DNA of 16,968 nucleotides from Deltaproteobacteria bacterium. GTDB taxonomy: Bacteria > Desulfobacterota > Syntrophia > Syntrophales > UBA2210. The stretch is from contig JAFCZZ010000024.1 of the NCBI GenBank assembly GCA_019314085.1, positions 1-16,968 on the forward strand, given 5' to 3'. This document shows positions 1-7,701 of this stretch, piece after piece. The notes below the pieces were generated by a model. The model did no database searches. It worked only from the letters and a program-made list of their open reading frames with translations, and had not been told where the DNA came from. Every line of letters begins with the position of its first letter. Position 1 is the first letter of the stretch. The translations under genes were made by a program, and so were the position numbers.

Positions 1-406
1 GAGGGTTTAGAAACTTTGAGAATTACAGGATTTCAATTCTGTTCTATTGTGGTAAGTTAAGCCTCTTTCCATAGAAAAGTCGGAAGAGCCATAAAAAAAG
101 AATCGCGAGATTGAGAGGCGCGGTCGAAAGAGAAATAAAGAAACAAAATTAGAACGTTGTAGACATGATCATTAATGTAAGTATATTCGACTTTTGACAA
201 AAAGTAAAATTTTACTTTTTTCGATAGTATCATGGAATGGTACGCAGGTTGTTTCTTTAAAGAATGTTGGAATACTTTGTCTAATTTGCTAGAATTTCTA
301 CCAATCAAAAACTGATCCAATCCGGAATCGGCCATTCATCCCTGAGCACTATTACAGATCCACCTTCACGCCTCTAAAAGATCATTATATTCTTACAGGG
401 GGTATC
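1..406. other. AT-rich intergenic region upstream of zwf
   Basis: This stretch is markedly more AT-rich than the rest of the window, and I see no gene in it that I trust. The one longer open frame (minus strand, 57-335) encodes a low-complexity peptide rich in F, Y, K and S with no family signature. The region holds a perfect 22-bp palindrome at 199-220 and presumably the promoter of zwf. A TATATT at 386-391 could be a -10 box, but no good -35 sits at the right distance. No tRNA or clear riboswitch fold was recognised by eye. Confidence 0.5.
199..220. repeat. 22-bp perfect palindrome (AT-rich)
   Basis: The arms AAAAAGTAAAA (199-209) and TTTTACTTTTT (210-220) are exact reverse complements with no spacer. 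A TTGACA lies just before it (194-199). It could be an operator, or a weak bidirectional terminator because a T-run follows on either strand. Its role is not known. Confidence 0.6.
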
Positions 407-1978
407 ATGGAACAAGAAATCAGTAGAAAAATCAAAAATGTCGATCTATGCGATCCTCCGGTTCATGATTTAAAGACCGAGCCTTTTACCATCGTCATCT
501 TTGGCGGAGCAGGAGATTACGCAAGACGGATGCTTCTGCCATCGCTCTACCATCTTTTCCACGACGGAGTGCTCTCGGGTGATTTTTCCATCATAGGATT
601 CGGCCTTCCCGAGATGTCCGATGATGAGTACCGTTCCTTCGTTTTTAAATCCCTGGAAGAGTTCTCTCAGACGACCGTCATTCAAGAGAAGTGGGAAGAA
701 TTTGCAGGGCATGTTACCTACATCTCCTCGGCATTTGACGACGAAAACAATTTCCGAAAACTCCACGGCCTCGTCAATAAGGTATGCAACTCGAATGAGC
801 GGCAGAAAAAAGAGGTCATTTTCTATCTCGCCGTCCCGCCCCCCTTTTATCAACTCATCATCACAAATATCGAGAAATACAATCTCTGTGAGGAAGGGTT
901 CGAGCCAAAGGTCGTCATCGAGAAGCCCTTCGGTCATGACCAGGAATCGGCGATTGAGCTCAACAGCACCATTGCCCGGGCATTCAGCGAACAACAGATA
1001 TACCGCATCGACCACTACCTCGGTAAGGAAACGGTACAGAACATCATCTTTTTCCGTTTTGCGAACAGCATATTCGAACCGTTATGGAACAGGCGATATA
1101 TCAGCCATGTAGAAATCACCGTCGCCGAGAATATAGGCATCGAGCATCGGGGCGCTTTCTACGAAAGTGCGGGCGTGGTGCGTGACGTGATTCAAAACCA
1201 TATGATGCAGTTAATCGCACTCGTTGCCATGGAACCGCCCGTGGGTCTCGATGCGGACCTCATTCGTGACGAAAAGGTAAAGGTGCTGAGAACCATTCGC
1301 CCTATGAACGAGGAGGATATCGACGCCTTCATGGTACGCGGTCAATACGGTCCCGGCACTATAGAAGGAAAAGACGTAAAGGGATACCGGGAGGAAGCGG
1401 GCGTTGATCCCGATTCATGCATCCCTACATTTTTTGCAGGAAAATTCTTTATAGACAACTGGCGCTGGTCGGGCATTCCCTTCTATGTAAGGACAGGAAA
1501 GCGTCTTGCAAAGCGTGAAACAGAAATCATTGTTCATTTTACACGCCCTCCCCTTAAACTTTTCGGCAAAGACTGCGATGTCATGGAGCCAAATTTTCTC
1601 ACCCTTCGCCTGCAGCCGCAGGAAGAAATATCGCTCAATCTCAGTGTCAAATATCCGGGAATCGGGAACCAGTCCTTCAATGTCGCCATGGATTTCAATT
1701 ATGCCGATACCTTCAAAGATGAACGGCACTCCGCCCACGAAAGGCTCATTCTTGATTGCCTCAAAGGAGACCTCACGCTCTTTGCCCGTCAGGACGGTAT
1801 CGAGGCCATGTGGCAGGTGGTGGATCCGATTATCAAACGGTGGGACGAAATTTCCATAGGCACCTTTCCCAATTATGCGGCAGGCAGCTGGGGACCGGCG
1901 GAATCAGAGGAGCTGATGACCCGCGACGGGCTGTCGTGGAGCGACGATTCGTCTTTCTTTCAGCAGGTACATTTGTAG
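407..1978 (+). CDS. zwf: Glucose-6-phosphate 1-dehydrogenase
   Basis: Oxidises glucose-6-phosphate to 6-phosphogluconolactone with NAD(P)+, the entry step of the oxidative pentose phosphate pathway, in the cytoplasm. The 523-residue product has an N-terminal Rossmann fold with the dinucleotide motif GGAGDYARR (33-41), EKPFG (172-176), the family signature RIDHYLGKE (200-208, His203 for phosphate binding) and IQNH with the presumed catalytic base His265. The Rossmann motif is a variant of the usual GASGDLAKR. About 25 residues precede the domain, so the protein is slightly longer than the usual ~490-510. The ATG start has AGGGGG five bases upstream. pgl follows after 17 nt, so the two are very likely co-transcribed. 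Function is secure; cofactor preference cannot be read here. Confidence 0.97.
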   Translation: MEQEISRKIKNVDLCDPPVHDLKTEPFTIVIFGGAGDYARRMLLPSLYHLFHDGVLSGDFSIIGFGLPEMSDDEYRSFVFKSLEEFSQTTVIQEKWEEFAGHVTYISSAFDDENNFRKLHGLVNKVCNSNERQKKEVIFYLAVPPPFYQLIITNIEKYNLCEEGFEPKVVIEKPFGHDQESAIELNSTIARAFSEQQIYRIDHYLGKETVQNIIFFRFANSIFEPLWNRRYISHVEITVAENIGIEHRGAFYESAGVVRDVIQNHMMQLIALVAMEPPVGLDADLIRDEKVKVLRTIRPMNEEDIDAFMVRGQYGPGTIEGKDVKGYREEAGVDPDSCIPTFFAGKFFIDNWRWSGIPFYVRTGKRLAKRETEIIVHFTRPPLKLFGKDCDVMEPNFLTLRLQPQEEISLNLSVKYPGIGNQSFNVAMDFNYADTFKDERHSAHERLILDCLKGDLTLFARQDGIEAMWQVVDPIIKRWDEISIGTFPNYAAGSWGPAESEELMTRDGLSWSDDSSFFQQVHL

Positions 1979-1995
1979 GGGAGCGAGGCCTGGAG

Positions 1996-2772
1996 ATGGG
2001 ACAGAAAAGAGATCTCCATATCTTTGCAGAAAGCGTCGCCGCCCATGATTTTCTGGTAAAACGGTGGGAAGACGTTTCAAAACGCGCGATTGCAAATCGG
2101 AGCCGTTTCACCGTCGCCCTCTCAGGGGGTAAGACGCCGGGCGATTTTTTCAGAAGGCTCGCCGTGAGGCAGAATCTTCCATGGGATGAAACGCACATCT
2201 TTCAGGTTGACGAAAGATTTGTGAGCCCTACCGATAGTGAAAGTAACCTCTTTCTCATAAGAGAGACACTGACAAAGGGGGCGTCAATTCCCTCTGAGAA
2301 CATTCACCCCATCACCACAGAGGGAATAACACCGGAGGAATCGGCCAAAGAGTATGAAGGGAAATTGCGACGCTTTTTTCATACCGAAACACTGCCCCGT
2401 TTTGATCTCATCATGCTCGGCATAGGGGATGACGGCCATACGGCGTCACTCTTTCCCGAATCACCCTGTCTTCATGAAAAGAACCTGCTCGTCGTTCCCG
2501 TCGCCGCAAAAAGCCCTCCCCGCGAGCGTATCAGCCTCACGCTCCCCGTCATCAATAACGCCCGTTCGATACTATTTCTGGTAACAGGGGAGAGGAAGGC
2601 ATCGATCATGAGGGAGGTCCTTGAAGAAGACTCCCCTCTCCCCGCGGCTCAGGTGAGGCCGACTGACGGGTCTGTGATAGTTGTGCTTGATCAGTGCGCT
2701 GCCTCGTTTCTTTCAAAAAACGATCTGATTGAAGCTTCCCGCAAAAGACTGCACGGAATCTCCGACTGTTGA
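1996..2772 (+). CDS. pgl: 6-phosphogluconolactonase (DevB type)
   Basis: Hydrolyses 6-phosphogluconolactone, the product of the preceding zwf, to 6-phosphogluconate. The 258-residue protein is of the NagB/DevB fold, with LSGGKTP (42-48), DERFV (72-76) and the diagnostic GIGDDGHTASLFP (142-154). The frame stays open upstream into zwf, but the ATG at 1996 is chosen because it gives the normal family length, begins just before the first helix and has AGCGAGG seven bases before it. It forms a two-gene unit with zwf. No 6-phosphogluconate dehydrogenase gene is in the window. Confidence 0.95.
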   Translation: MGQKRDLHIFAESVAAHDFLVKRWEDVSKRAIANRSRFTVALSGGKTPGDFFRRLAVRQNLPWDETHIFQVDERFVSPTDSESNLFLIRETLTKGASIPSENIHPITTEGITPEESAKEYEGKLRRFFHTETLPRFDLIMLGIGDDGHTASLFPESPCLHEKNLLVVPVAAKSPPRERISLTLPVINNARSILFLVTGERKASIMREVLEEDSPLPAAQVRPTDGSVIVVLDQCAASFLSKNDLIEASRKRLHGISDC

Positions 2773-2868
2773 GGACCATACGTATCTCGTATTTTCTCGC
2801 TCACCCCCGGCCGAAAGCGGGGAATGCACGTGCTAAAAAAATCGGATGGTGACGCGTTCATCCACAAC

Positions 2869-4173
2869 TCAGCGGACCACTTCGATCCTTTCTGATATCA
2901 GTTGGGCGTAGCGTCGGGCGGCTCCCCTGTTGGAAGCGACTATGGCCCGCCCCGCCTCTCCCCTTCGGCCAAGGGCCTCGGGGTCTTCCATCAGTCGGAG
3001 GATCTCATCCAGAAGCTCGCCGCCGTCCCTGACGGTAATGCCTCCCCCCGCCTCCTCCAGCCGTTCCTTCTCGTCCGTGAAATCCTCCATCGAGGGACCG
3101 TAGAGGACGACCTTCCCCCACGCCGCGGGCTCCAGGATGTTCTGCCCGCCCCGGGGGACCAGGCTCCCGCCGCAGAAGACCACCGTGGCAAGGCTGTAGA
3201 CCCTGAAGAGCTCTCCGATCACATCGACGATAACGACCCGGCGGCCGGTACGTCTCTCTCCCCTGTGTACCTGAGTCATCGTCACGCAGTCATGAAGACC
3301 GGCATCGTTCGCGAGGGAAAGGACCGCTTCGCCCCTCTCGGGATGCCGCGGAACGATAATCATGAGCATATCGGGATATTGCTCTATCAGGCCCCGGTAG
3401 ACATTCAGGGCCACCTCGTCCTCCCCCTCATGCGTGCTCCCCGCGACGAAGACCCGTGTGCCGGGGGGAATATCCAGCCTCGCCGCTATGCCATCTCTGA
3501 GGGCCTCATCCACCCCCGCGGCAAGGCTGTCGTACTTCGCGTTCCCCCTGATATGGATCTTCGACGGCTCCACCCCCAGGGCCTCCAGCCGGGAGGCATC
3601 GATCGCGGAGATGACCCCCGTCACATCAACCATATTCATAATGTGCCTCCAGAAAAATCTCGTCTGCCGGTATCGCTTGAATGAACGGGGGGAGATCCGG
3701 CCGTTGACCATCGCTACGGGAATCCCCCGCTTTACGCAGGCGCGAATGAAGTTGGGCCATATCTCCGTCTCGACCGGGACAAAGATATCCGGCCGCACCC
3801 TGTCAATGATCTTTTTCACGACAGAGGGGATGTCAAGGGGGTAGTAGATAGTCGATGTGGCGTCCGTGACGAGGCGGCGGGCCATCTCCTGGCCCGTCTC
3901 CGTGCTGGTCGAAAGGACGATACAGGCACTGGGATAGAGGGTCCTCAGGGACGAGACGATGGGGGCGGCGGCGGTCACCTCCCCTACCGACACCGCGTGC
4001 ATCCATATCCGGGGGGAGCCCGTCATCCCTCCGAAGACCCGGTCCGGAATGAATCCGAGCTTGGGGCCGATGCTCTTCCGATACTTCCCCGCGAAGGCGA
4101 TCTTCACCAGAAAGAAGGGTATCAGAAACAGGGCCGCCACGGACAGGACAACATTATAGAGTAGGTTCACCAT
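2869..4173 (-). CDS. waaA: 3-deoxy-D-manno-octulosonic acid (Kdo) transferase
   Basis: Transfers Kdo from CMP-Kdo to the lipid A precursor at the inner face of the cytoplasmic membrane, so an LPS outer membrane is expected. The 434-residue product starts with a membrane-anchoring helix (about 3-25), then the GT-30 fold: WMHAVSVGE (57-65, presumed catalytic Glu65), ETEIWPN (135-141), PRHPER (275-280) and GGSLVPRGGQNILEP (335-349). The ATG at 4173 is preferred over an in-frame TTG at 4221. It gives the normal N-terminus, and the TTG falls inside the upstream promoter repeat. There is no Shine-Dalgarno before 4173. The predicted transcript starts only a few bases upstream, so the message may be nearly leaderless. 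The gene is convergent with pgl and divergent from the lipoprotein gene. One, two or more Kdo additions cannot be decided from sequence. Confidence 0.95.
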   Translation of the reverse strand: MVNLLYNVVLSVAALFLIPFFLVKIAFAGKYRKSIGPKLGFIPDRVFGGMTGSPRIWMHAVSVGEVTAAAPIVSSLRTLYPSACIVLSTSTETGQEMARRLVTDATSTIYYPLDIPSVVKKIIDRVRPDIFVPVETEIWPNFIRACVKRGIPVAMVNGRISPRSFKRYRQTRFFWRHIMNMVDVTGVISAIDASRLEALGVEPSKIHIRGNAKYDSLAAGVDEALRDGIAARLDIPPGTRVFVAGSTHEGEDEVALNVYRGLIEQYPDMLMIIVPRHPERGEAVLSLANDAGLHDCVTMTQVHRGERRTGRRVVIVDVIGELFRVYSLATVVFCGGSLVPRGGQNILEPAAWGKVVLYGPSMEDFTDEKERLEEAGGGITVRDGGELLDEILRLMEDPEALGRRGEAGRAIVASNRGAARRYAQLISERIEVVR

Positions 4174-4182
4174 AGTTGCTGA

Positions 4183-4211
4183 AACATACTGGTCTTTTCG
4201 CCGCCTGTCAA
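4183..4211 (-). promoter_or_regulatory. Predicted sigma70-type promoter of waaA
   Basis: On the minus strand TTGACA (4211-4206) is followed after 17 bp by TATGTT (4188-4183). A start about seven bases further on would be near 4176, only about three bases before the waaA ATG. The -35 is a perfect consensus; the -10 matches 4 of 6. Confidence 0.6.
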
Positions 4212-4238
4212 GCCTTCGCAAATCCGATTGACAGGCGG
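4201..4238. repeat. Inverted repeat formed by two divergent -35 regions
   Basis: TTGACAGGCGG occurs on the plus strand at 4228-4238 and exactly on the minus strand at 4211-4201. This gives an 11-bp perfect inverted repeat with a 16-nt centre. Each arm begins with the -35 hexamer of one of the two divergent promoters. It could be a shared activator or repressor site, or the arms could simply be mirrored promoter elements. Confidence 0.75.
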
Positions 4239-4256
4239 GGCAAAAGATAATAATAT
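4228..4256 (+). promoter_or_regulatory. Predicted sigma70-type promoter of the lipoprotein-rpe unit
   Basis: A perfect TTGACA (4228-4233) and a TAATAT (4251-4256, 4 of 6) are separated by 17 bp. Transcription would start near 4263, about 30 nt before the lipoprotein ATG, leaving room for the AAAGGAAA ribosome site at 4277-4284. Confidence 0.65.
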
Positions 4257-4292
4257 CGGGACAAATGTGATAGATGAAAGGAAACGTTGGCT

Positions 4293-5027
4293 ATGACACG
4301 AACAGACAGGGCCTGCATGGTGGTGATCCTCTTTCTGATATTCGCCGCTGTTGGGTGTGCACGGTATGAGCGGACGGTCGTCCCCTTCAAGATGCCGGCT
4401 GCCTATACGAATGCAACGGAGGCGGCGGGTGCGACCGTGGCAGCCAAGGCGTACAGCCGTGAAGAGGCAAAGGCCGCCTTCGGGTTCGATGTTGTCGGAT
4501 CGGGGGTTCTCCCCGTCCAGGTAATCTTCGACAACAGGGGGAGACATCCCCTGCAGGTTGTCGCGAGCAGGACCTATCTGGTGGATGTCAAGAGCAATCT
4601 CTGGCCGATCCTTGACCAGGGACTGGCGTATGACCGGATAGAAAAGAAGACGGAACTCGGAGAGATTCTCCCCGAAGGAACAAAATCCGGCCTGCTGGCA
4701 GGCGCGGCCGGTGCCGTCATCGGAGCGGCGATAGGGATCGTCACCGGGACCAACGTCGGTGAGGCGGCAGGCAAGGGGGCGGCCGTCGGGGCCGCTGCCG
4801 GACTTACCCTGGGCGGGGCCAAGGGGCTGGCCGATCGGGAGGTGCCTCACCGAATAGGGGAGGACCTGCGCAGTCGATCTCTCGAAGACAAACCCGCACC
4901 TCCGAACGACATCTCGCACGGGTTCATATTTTTTCCCGGAGAGGCGAAGGAGCAGGCGAAGGAACTTCGACTGACCATCAAGGAGGTCGACACGGGCGTC
5001 GTACACTCCCTCATCATGGGATTCTGA
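4293..5027 (+). CDS. Predicted lipoprotein with a glycine-zipper segment
   Basis: I do not recognise a named family. The 244-residue product has a short basic N-terminus, a hydrophobic stretch (about 9-21) and a lipobox-like AAVGC with Cys22, so it is probably exported and lipidated. A domain of about 110 residues follows (phrases such as PVQVIFDNRG). Residues 133-180 are almost all Gly and Ala with small-residue spacing, as in glycine-zipper membrane segments. The tail (181-244) is more polar. The ATG at 4293 is taken; a TTG two codons earlier (4287) sits closer to AAAGGAAA and is possible. The gene ends 1 nt before rpe, so they should be co-transcribed, probably with translational coupling. 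Inferred role: envelope protein, exact function unknown. Confidence 0.8.
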   Translation: MTRTDRACMVVILFLIFAAVGCARYERTVVPFKMPAAYTNATEAAGATVAAKAYSREEAKAAFGFDVVGSGVLPVQVIFDNRGRHPLQVVASRTYLVDVKSNLWPILDQGLAYDRIEKKTELGEILPEGTKSGLLAGAAGAVIGAAIGIVTGTNVGEAAGKGAAVGAAAGLTLGGAKGLADREVPHRIGEDLRSRSLEDKPAPPNDISHGFIFFPGEAKEQAKELRLTIKEVDTGVVHSLIMGF

Positions 5028-5028
5028 T

Positions 5029-5685
5029 ATGAAAAAGATCTCGCCATCCATACTTTCCGCTGATTTCGGCAGGCTCGGTGAGGAGATTCGCGCCGTCGAG
5101 GATGCCGGGGCGGACATGATCCACGTGGACGTCATGGACGGGCATTTTGTCCCGAACCTCACCATAGGGCCTCCCGTCGTCGCATCCATAAAGAAGATCG
5201 CACACGTCCCCCTCGATGTCCACCTGATGATCGAGAACCCCGACCGGTACATTCAGGCCTTCGCGGACGCGGGGAGCGACATCATTACCGTACATGCCGA
5301 AGCGGCTGTCCACCTCCACCGAACGGTCCACCTGATCAGGGACTTGGGGGCACGGGCGGGCGTCTCGGTCAATCCCGCGACCCCCCTTGTGGAAATTGAA
5401 GAGGTCCTCGGCAACATTGATCTCCTCCTGATCATGACGGTGAATCCGGGATTCGGGGGGCAGATATTCATCGAAAGCATGCTGCCCAAGATACACAAGG
5501 CGCGGGCGATGCTGGACCGCCTCTCGTCCGATGTCATGCTCGAGGTGGACGGGGGGATCACCCTTCAGAACATAGGAACCGTGAAAGAGGCCGGTGCCGA
5601 TGTCTTTGTCGCGGGTTCCGCCATATTTCTCAGCGGGAACTACGGAGACACGATAGGGAAGATGAAGGCGATCCTGGGCGGGTGA
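5029..5685 (+). CDS. rpe: Ribulose-phosphate 3-epimerase
   Basis: Interconverts ribulose-5-phosphate and xylulose-5-phosphate in the pentose phosphate pathway. The 218-residue TIM barrel is of standard length and complete. It shows SPSILSADF at the start, the metal ligands His32 and Asp34 in IHVDVMDGHF, His65 in DVHLM, the phosphate-binding turn VNPGFGGQ (138-145) and Asp174 in EVDGGI. Asp34 and Asp174 are the expected acid/base pair. The start codon lies 1 nt after the lipoprotein stop. An intrinsic terminator follows. It serves the same pathway as zwf and pgl but is in a separate transcription unit. Confidence 0.97.
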   Translation: MKKISPSILSADFGRLGEEIRAVEDAGADMIHVDVMDGHFVPNLTIGPPVVASIKKIAHVPLDVHLMIENPDRYIQAFADAGSDIITVHAEAAVHLHRTVHLIRDLGARAGVSVNPATPLVEIEEVLGNIDLLLIMTVNPGFGGQIFIESMLPKIHKARAMLDRLSSDVMLEVDGGITLQNIGTVKEAGADVFVAGSAIFLSGNYGDTIGKMKAILGG

Positions 5686-5707
5686 TCGTCATCAAAAGAC
5701 ATAGCAG

Positions 5708-5748
5708 GGGGACATTCTGGAACCGTTACCAGATGTCCCCTTTTCTTT
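5708..5748 (+). terminator. Rho-independent terminator after rpe
   Basis: GGGGACAT (5708-5715) pairs with ATGTCCCC (5733-5740). Inside that, CTGG pairs with CCAG around an eight-base loop, with one bulged T on the left arm. TTTTCTTT follows directly. The hairpin ends only about 20 nt before the next start codon, so it could also act as an attenuator for the NYN gene. Confidence 0.85.
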
Positions 5749-5760
5749 GAAGGCTTTACC

Positions 5761-6291
5761 ATGCACATTATCATAGACGGATACAATCTCATCCGACAAT
5801 CAGCCTCTCTGAGACGTCTCGAACGCTTCAGCCTGGAGAGGGGAAGAAGCGAGCTGATACGGATGGTCGCCGGATACAGGAGGTCGCGGGGCCATAAGGT
5901 GACGGTGGTCTTCGACGGGTGGATGGCCGGTTCCGCAGAGGAGGAACGCCTCCGGGAAGACGGCGTCTACATTGTATACTCCAGGAGGGGCGAGACGGCG
6001 GATGAGGTCATCAAGAGGATGGCACGGGCGGAGAGGGGTTCGGAGATCATCGTCGTCAGCTCCGACAGGGAGGTGGCGAACTCGGCGGTAAAGGCGGGGG
6101 GTGTGGCGATATCCTCACCCGAATTCGAGGAGCGGATGGGGGAAGAGGAAACGAAGGGAACACCCTGCAATGATGAAATTCCTGAAGAGGACGATGATAC
6201 CCCCCCGAGATCCGGAAACGGAAAGAAGGGCGCCGCACGGAAAAAATCAAAACGCCAGCGGCAGGCCCAGAGAAGACTAAACAAACTGTGA
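5761..6291 (+). CDS. YacP-like NYN-domain (PIN-type) ribonuclease
   Basis: The N-terminal 120 residues are a NYN/PIN-like nuclease domain of the YacP (Rae1) family, small RNases in which acidic residues bind metal. Visible are IIIDGYNL with Asp6, VVFDGW with Asp52, ETADEVI with Asp81 and VSSDREVANSA with Asp102, the usual layout. The C-terminal 55 residues are first very acidic, then very basic (rich in K, R, Q), likely disordered and suited to binding RNA or ribosomes. Start: ATG with GAAGG seven bases upstream. In Bacillus the relative Rae1 cleaves mRNA on ribosomes; that role here is inference. The gene sits right behind the rpe terminator and is convergent with holA, 36 nt away. Confidence 0.85.
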   Translation: MHIIIDGYNLIRQSASLRRLERFSLERGRSELIRMVAGYRRSRGHKVTVVFDGWMAGSAEEERLREDGVYIVYSRRGETADEVIKRMARAERGSEIIVVSSDREVANSAVKAGGVAISSPEFEERMGEEETKGTPCNDEIPEEDDDTPPRSGNGKKGAARKKSKRQRQAQRRLNKL

Positions 6292-6327
6292 TCCTTTATT
6301 ACACCAGGAGGAAGGGATTTGCCTGCC

Positions 6328-7683
6328 TCAACTCGACTGCAGGCACATGTCTATGAGCAGGCGTCTGAGTGCGAGTTCGGGGTCTATGCCGGAGGACTTC
6401 ATGGCGCGGTCCAACTCGGCAAGGCGGTTCATGTACCCGATAAGCTCATCCCTAGAAAACCGGCCGGCATTTCTGAGGGCGTTGTAGATCACATAGGGGT
6501 GCTGGTTTGCAAGCCATGCGCCCTTTTTCTTCGCCATGGCCTTGACCGCAGGATAGACACCGGCCTGGAACCCTCCATAATCCATGCGGGGCTGGAAGGC
6601 GTGAATTTTCCCCGATTCAAGGAGTATGTGCCCCTGAAGCAGAAATCGAACCTCTCTGGCTATCATCGTCAGGATTAGGATGTGGTTGACCCCCTGATCA
6701 AGGAGATGCTGAAGGGTCTGAAGCGCCGCGGATGCATCACGTTCCACGATGGCGGAGGTGAGATCAAAGACCGAATCCTCTGCCGTTTTTTCAACTATCG
6801 CATCTATGTCACTTCGGTCAATAGTCTCCCGCTCTCCCACATAGGCAATCAGCTTTTCAATCTCCTGCAGAGAATCCCGAAGATTAAATCCCGTTTTTTG
6901 CCCCAGCGCGAGGAGTGCGTCCGGCGCCAGGGTCTTTCCCCTTTTCGCGAGTGCCTCCCCTGCCCTGTCCATCAGGAGACTCTTCCTCCCCGATTCACCC
7001 TTGGCCTTTGAGAAGGAGAGGACGGCCCCCGCATCGGTTATCCCCTTGAATAGTTTTTTACGCCTGTCAACGGCGGCGGCGGTCATAACCAGGCAGTTGC
7101 CGGCGGGGATATCGCCCTTCAGCACATCCTCCAACCTGCCGGTATCCTTCAGATTGTCTCCTCGTGTGATCTTCAGCCTGTCGCACAGGTCCAGCACCTT
7201 CGGGAGCCACTTCTCCCTGTCTGCCCCTGGCGTGCTCCCTGTCGCACTCCTCCAGTCGTCATTGGAGATCTTCTTCCACTGTCCATCCTTCAGATCCTCC
7301 ACGGACCACCCCGCCACCTCCAGTAGGGAGAGAAAGGCCCGCGCAGCCCTATGAGGATCAGCTTCAAGATGTGATGTGATCTCCCCTATCACGTCGGATG
7401 ACGATGCCTTGGAATGAAAGAGCCGCGTATTGCGTACCACGACGACCTTCCTGCCGGGGATAAGAGGAGAGGTGAGCAAGGAGTCGCACAGGGCGTCTAT
7501 ATCCTCATCCTCCCCCTCCATATGAAAGAGGTTGAGGTCCCGCTGATCCGGGGGGAGGAGGGCGTCTATGAGCCTCTCCAACGCGTCAGTTACCAGGTAT
7601 TCCTCATCCCCGCAGATGAGATAGCAGGGGACGATTGTGCCCCTGCCGATATTGCCGAGAACTGTCTTGAGTGTTGCGTGCAT
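6328..7683 (-). CDS. holA: DNA polymerase III subunit delta
   Basis: Subunit of the clamp loader that opens the beta sliding clamp during DNA replication. The 451-residue product begins with the family's IVPCYLICGDEEYLVTDALERL (18-39) and GRKVVVVRN (77-85). It resumes with CLVMTAAAVDRRKKLFK (197-213), FNLRDSLQEIEKL, and the C-terminal helical collar with the repeated Leu-rich helices ending in ALRRLLIDM. Ordinary delta subunits are about 330-350 residues. The extra length lies mainly between about 88 and 183, where a charged helical segment replaces the short link seen in relatives. Start ATG has only a weak GGCTGGA upstream. It follows the LOG gene after 18 nt and is convergent with the NYN gene. 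Confidence 0.9.
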   Translation of the reverse strand: MHATLKTVLGNIGRGTIVPCYLICGDEEYLVTDALERLIDALLPPDQRDLNLFHMEGEDEDIDALCDSLLTSPLIPGRKVVVVRNTRLFHSKASSSDVIGEITSHLEADPHRAARAFLSLLEVAGWSVEDLKDGQWKKISNDDWRSATGSTPGADREKWLPKVLDLCDRLKITRGDNLKDTGRLEDVLKGDIPAGNCLVMTAAAVDRRKKLFKGITDAGAVLSFSKAKGESGRKSLLMDRAGEALAKRGKTLAPDALLALGQKTGFNLRDSLQEIEKLIAYVGERETIDRSDIDAIVEKTAEDSVFDLTSAIVERDASAALQTLQHLLDQGVNHILILTMIAREVRFLLQGHILLESGKIHAFQPRMDYGGFQAGVYPAVKAMAKKKGAWLANQHPYVIYNALRNAGRFSRDELIGYMNRLAELDRAMKSSGIDPELALRRLLIDMCLQSS

Positions 7684-7701
7684 GGCGAACGTCCAGCCTG
7701 T

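Noticed and set aside
57..335. Open frame of 92 codons on the minus strand in the AT-rich left end
   Set aside because: Low-complexity composition, no motif and only a weak ribosome site; chance open frames of this size are common in such DNA.
2800..2840. Hairpin CCCCG/CGGGG and GCACGTGC between pgl and waaA
   Set aside because: Neither strand has a T-run after the stem, so a terminator is not supported, though some convergent termination is likely here.
2902..3684. Long plus-strand open frame opposite waaA, and similar long shadows opposite holA, the LOG gene and pilQ
   Set aside because: They lie antisense to well-identified genes, lack family motifs and reflect the GC-rich codon pattern of the real strand.
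4174..4221. waaA start at TTG 4221
   Set aside because: The codon lies upstream of the predicted transcript start, in the inverted repeat, and the extra 16 residues are charged and not typical of WaaA.
6321..6344. Inverted repeat GCCTGC/GCAGGC at the holA stop
   Set aside because: Only 6 bp, with a 12-nt loop and no T-run; could be chance.
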